Shown piece after piece: positions 62,284 to 64,000 of a stretch of DNA of 64,000 nt. Position numbers and translations under genes: made by a program. Position 1 is the stretch's first letter; each line of letters begins with the position of its first letter. The notes beneath the pieces are model-generated. The model worked only from the letters and a program-made list of their open reading frames with translations. It was not told where the DNA came from and did not search any database. This DNA is from Alteromonas_E sp965248545 (GTDB lineage Bacteria > Pseudomonadota > Gammaproteobacteria > Enterobacterales > Alteromonadaceae). The stretch is from contig OZ252110.1 in NCBI GenBank assembly GCA_965248545.1, positions 1,426,001 to 1,490,000 on the forward strand. Direction: 5' to 3'.

Positions 62284-62911
62284 ATTCGCTTCTATAGCTA
62301 TTGATAGCGGCAACGGCCTCCTCATTTCCCTGTGACTCAAGATAAGTCACCACATCGTTGAGTGTCACGATTGCGACCACTTGAGTGTCAAAATCTCGTT
62401 CGACTTCTTGAATCGCTGACAATTCACCTTGACCGCGCTCTTGGCGATCAAGCGCAATCAGAACGCCAGCCAAATTCGCCTGCTCAGCTTCGATTAACTG
62501 CATCGACTCACGAATTGCTGTGCCTGCCGTGATGACATCATCCACTAACATGACATTGCCTTGCAGTGGGCTGCCAACCAAATTACCACCCTCGCCATGC
62601 GTTTTAGCCTCTTTGCGATTAAAGCAATATGGCGTATCTCGATTGTGGTCGTTAGCCAGCGCAACGGCTGTGGTGGTCGCAATTGGGATCCCTTTGTAAG
62701 CAGGGCCAAACAATACATCAAAGTCGATTCCTGCATTCACCAGCGCACTGGCGTAGAACCGGCCTAATTTAGCGAGATCGCCACCGGTATTAAATAAACC
62801 CGCGTTGAAAAAGTAAGGGCTTTTCCGCCCTGACTTTAATGTAAATTCGCCGAATTTTAGTACGCCACGTGCGATAGCAAACGCTATAAATTCGCGTTGG
62901 TAATCAAGCAT
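62273..62911 (-). CDS. pyrE: Orotate phosphoribosyltransferase
   Basis: 212 residues. PRPP-binding motif VMLVDDVITAGTAIRESM, orotate-site LKSGRKSPYFFNAGLFNTGG, and VLFGPAYKGIPIATTTAVAL. It makes OMP from orotate and PRPP in pyrimidine synthesis. 8 nt after rph, the common gammaproteobacterial rph-pyrE operon. Confidence 0.97.
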   Translation of the reverse strand: MLDYQREFIAFAIARGVLKFGEFTLKSGRKSPYFFNAGLFNTGGDLAKLGRFYASALVNAGIDFDVLFGPAYKGIPIATTTAVALANDHNRDTPYCFNRKEAKTHGEGGNLVGSPLQGNVMLVDDVITAGTAIRESMQLIEAEQANLAGVLIALDRQERGQGELSAIQEVERDFDTQVVAIVTLNDVVTYLESQGNEEAVAAINSYRSEYGI

Positions 62912-62919
62912 AACAACCT

Positions 62920-63633
62920 CTAAGCTAGCGCTAACTTTTGGATTTCAAACAGCTCTTTAAGGCCCGCCTTGGCAATCTCAAGCATTTCATTTAATTCATC
63001 GAAACTGAATGGTTCACCCTCAGCGGTGCCCTGAACTTCAATCAACTTTCCTGTGTCGGTCATGACGATGTTCATGTCGGTTTCAGCAGAAGAGTCTTCA
63101 ACATACTCGAGGTCGGCAATCGCATTACCTTCGTGGATACCCACAGACAAAGCGGCGATCATATGCTTCATTGGGTTCGCCTTGATGATGCCTTTGTTGC
63201 GCATATAAGTGAGTGCATCAGCTAGCGCAACGCACGCGCCAGTGATTGATGCCGTTCGAGTACCGCCGTCGGCCTGAATAACATCGCAATCTAGCGTGAT
63301 GGTATTTTCACCGAGGATTGAAAGATCGACTGCAGCGCGCAATGAACGCGCTATCAGGCGTTGAATTTCTAATGTTCGCCCACCTTGTTTACCGCGTGCA
63401 GCTTCTCGCCCAGAGCGAGTGTGAGTAGCCCGCGGCAACATGCTGTATTCAGCGGTTATCCAGCCTTTGCCCTGCCCTTTCATGAAGCGTGGCACACCTT
63501 CTTCAACGGTCGCATTACAGATAACTTTGGTATTACCAAACTCTATCAATACTGAACCTTCAGCGTGACATGTGTAATTACGGGTAATGGTAACCGGGCG
63601 AATTTGACTGGCGGTTCTTCCGCTTGGGCGCAT
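62920..63633 (-). CDS. rph: Ribonuclease PH
   Basis: 237 residues. [50 protein letters not shown] is the canonical N-terminus, with the phosphate-binding Arg in [32 protein letters not shown]-type context and [13 protein letters not shown]. It trims tRNA 3' ends phosphorolytically. It is first in the rph-pyrE operon; AAGGAG is visible before the ATG. Confidence 0.97.
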   Translation of the reverse strand: [237 protein letters not shown]

Positions 63634-63703
63634 GCAGCTCTCCTTGGAGTGAGATTAAAACTAAACGCGCGAAGTATAGCGCAACCGAAGCGCTTGCGGG
63701 AGG

Positions 63704-63731
63704 GAAAACCGCGCTCATGTTAAGAGCGCGG
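63704..63731 (-). terminator. Hairpin terminator of the partial hydrolase gene
   Basis: CCGCGCTC and GAGCGCGG form a perfect 8-bp stem with a 7-nt loop; on the minus strand it is followed by TTTT. It lies 10 nt after the hydrolase stop. The T-run is short. Confidence 0.6.
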
Positions 63732-63741
63732 CAACTATACT

Positions 63742-64000
63742 TTAGTTTAAGTGCTTTTCTAAGAAGCCTGCTATCGCTTCGAAGTACTCGGCTCGATTTT
63801 TTTCATTTCTAAAACCGTGGCCTTCTTCTTCTTTGACAAACCACTCATAGGGTTTGTTATGCATATCCATGGCTTTTTTGAGCGCTTCAGCATGCTCTAA
63901 AGGTGCTCGCTGATCTTCTTCACCATGGGCAATAAACACCGGGGCTTGTAACGAGCGCACATGGTTAGTCGGTGACGTTGTCTCCAGCTCTTCAGGATCA
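63742..64000 (-). CDS. S9/prolyl oligopeptidase-type hydrolase (N-terminus beyond window edge)
   Basis: Open to the right edge; 85 C-terminal residues are visible. SLQAPVFIAHGEEDQRAPLEHAEALKKAM carries the catalytic Asp, and FVKEEEGHGFRNEKNRAEYFEAIAGFLEKHL the catalytic His, the typical end of an S9 family peptidase. The nucleophile is outside the window. The GTG at 63960 is internal, because the frame continues upstream without a stop. Confidence 0.88.
   Translation of the reverse strand, partial: DPEELETTSPTNHVRSLQAPVFIAHGEEDQRAPLEHAEALKKAMDMHNKPYEWFVKEEEGHGFRNEKNRAEYFEAIAGFLEKHLN

Overview
The window reads as the chromosome of an aerobic, probably marine gammaproteobacterium of moderate GC. 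Evidence is the gene content: an aa3/caa3 cytochrome c oxidase cluster with Cox11, SURF1, CtaA, CtaB and Sco; an argP-argO pair; proBA; rph-pyrE; lexA with two SOS boxes; and small families typical of Gammaproteobacteria (DUF2909, DUF3014, DUF1285, DUF6482). I cannot name the genus. I saw no rRNA, tRNA, insertion sequence, prophage or CRISPR array.

Layout. 1-9.0 kb: cytochrome c oxidase structural and assembly genes on the minus strand, interrupted by one plus-strand DUF2909 gene. 9.4-10.9 kb: a TetR regulator and an alpha/beta hydrolase, each preceded by the same 19-bp operator. 11.1-13.0 kb: orphan glgC and lexA.

13.1-35.0 kb is the most unusual part. A 15-gene minus-strand operon of about 15.7 kb encodes one TolQ/ExbB protein, two TolR/ExbD proteins, a TonB/AgmX-like protein, three TPR proteins (two with lipoboxes), three outer-membrane beta-barrels, an exported thioredoxin, a DUF4266 lipoprotein with a Cys-rich tail, and a beta-propeller lipoprotein with two CxxCH motifs. 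The inventory and order resemble the Agl-Glt/Nfs envelope machines of Myxococcus xanthus: a proton-driven inner-membrane motor, a periplasmic TonB-like arm, TPR lipoproteins and small outer-membrane barrels. Across a 727-bp structured intergenic region lies a divergent operon for two more c-type cytochrome-like proteins and a Tat substrate. The two operons together are my best candidate for an undescribed envelope system; its function is not known from the sequence.

35-49.5 kb: an amidohydrolase with a membrane AraC regulator; argP, argO and eamA (amino-acid export); a YfbR-like protein with an altered HD motif; a secreted alpha/beta hydrolase; a degenerate ImmA/IrrE-like protein; an ECF sigma factor with a membrane partner; a GAF-PAS-PAS protein without an output domain; and a proB-proA-dehydrogenase-exporter operon. 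49.6-64 kb: an M1 peptidase, a COQ8-like kinase, a fatty acid hydroxylase, DUF3014/DUF1285, a PAS chemoreceptor, a second exported amidohydrolase, a VTT protein, an exported methyltransferase-like protein, tusA, pyrE, rph and a partial S9-type hydrolase.
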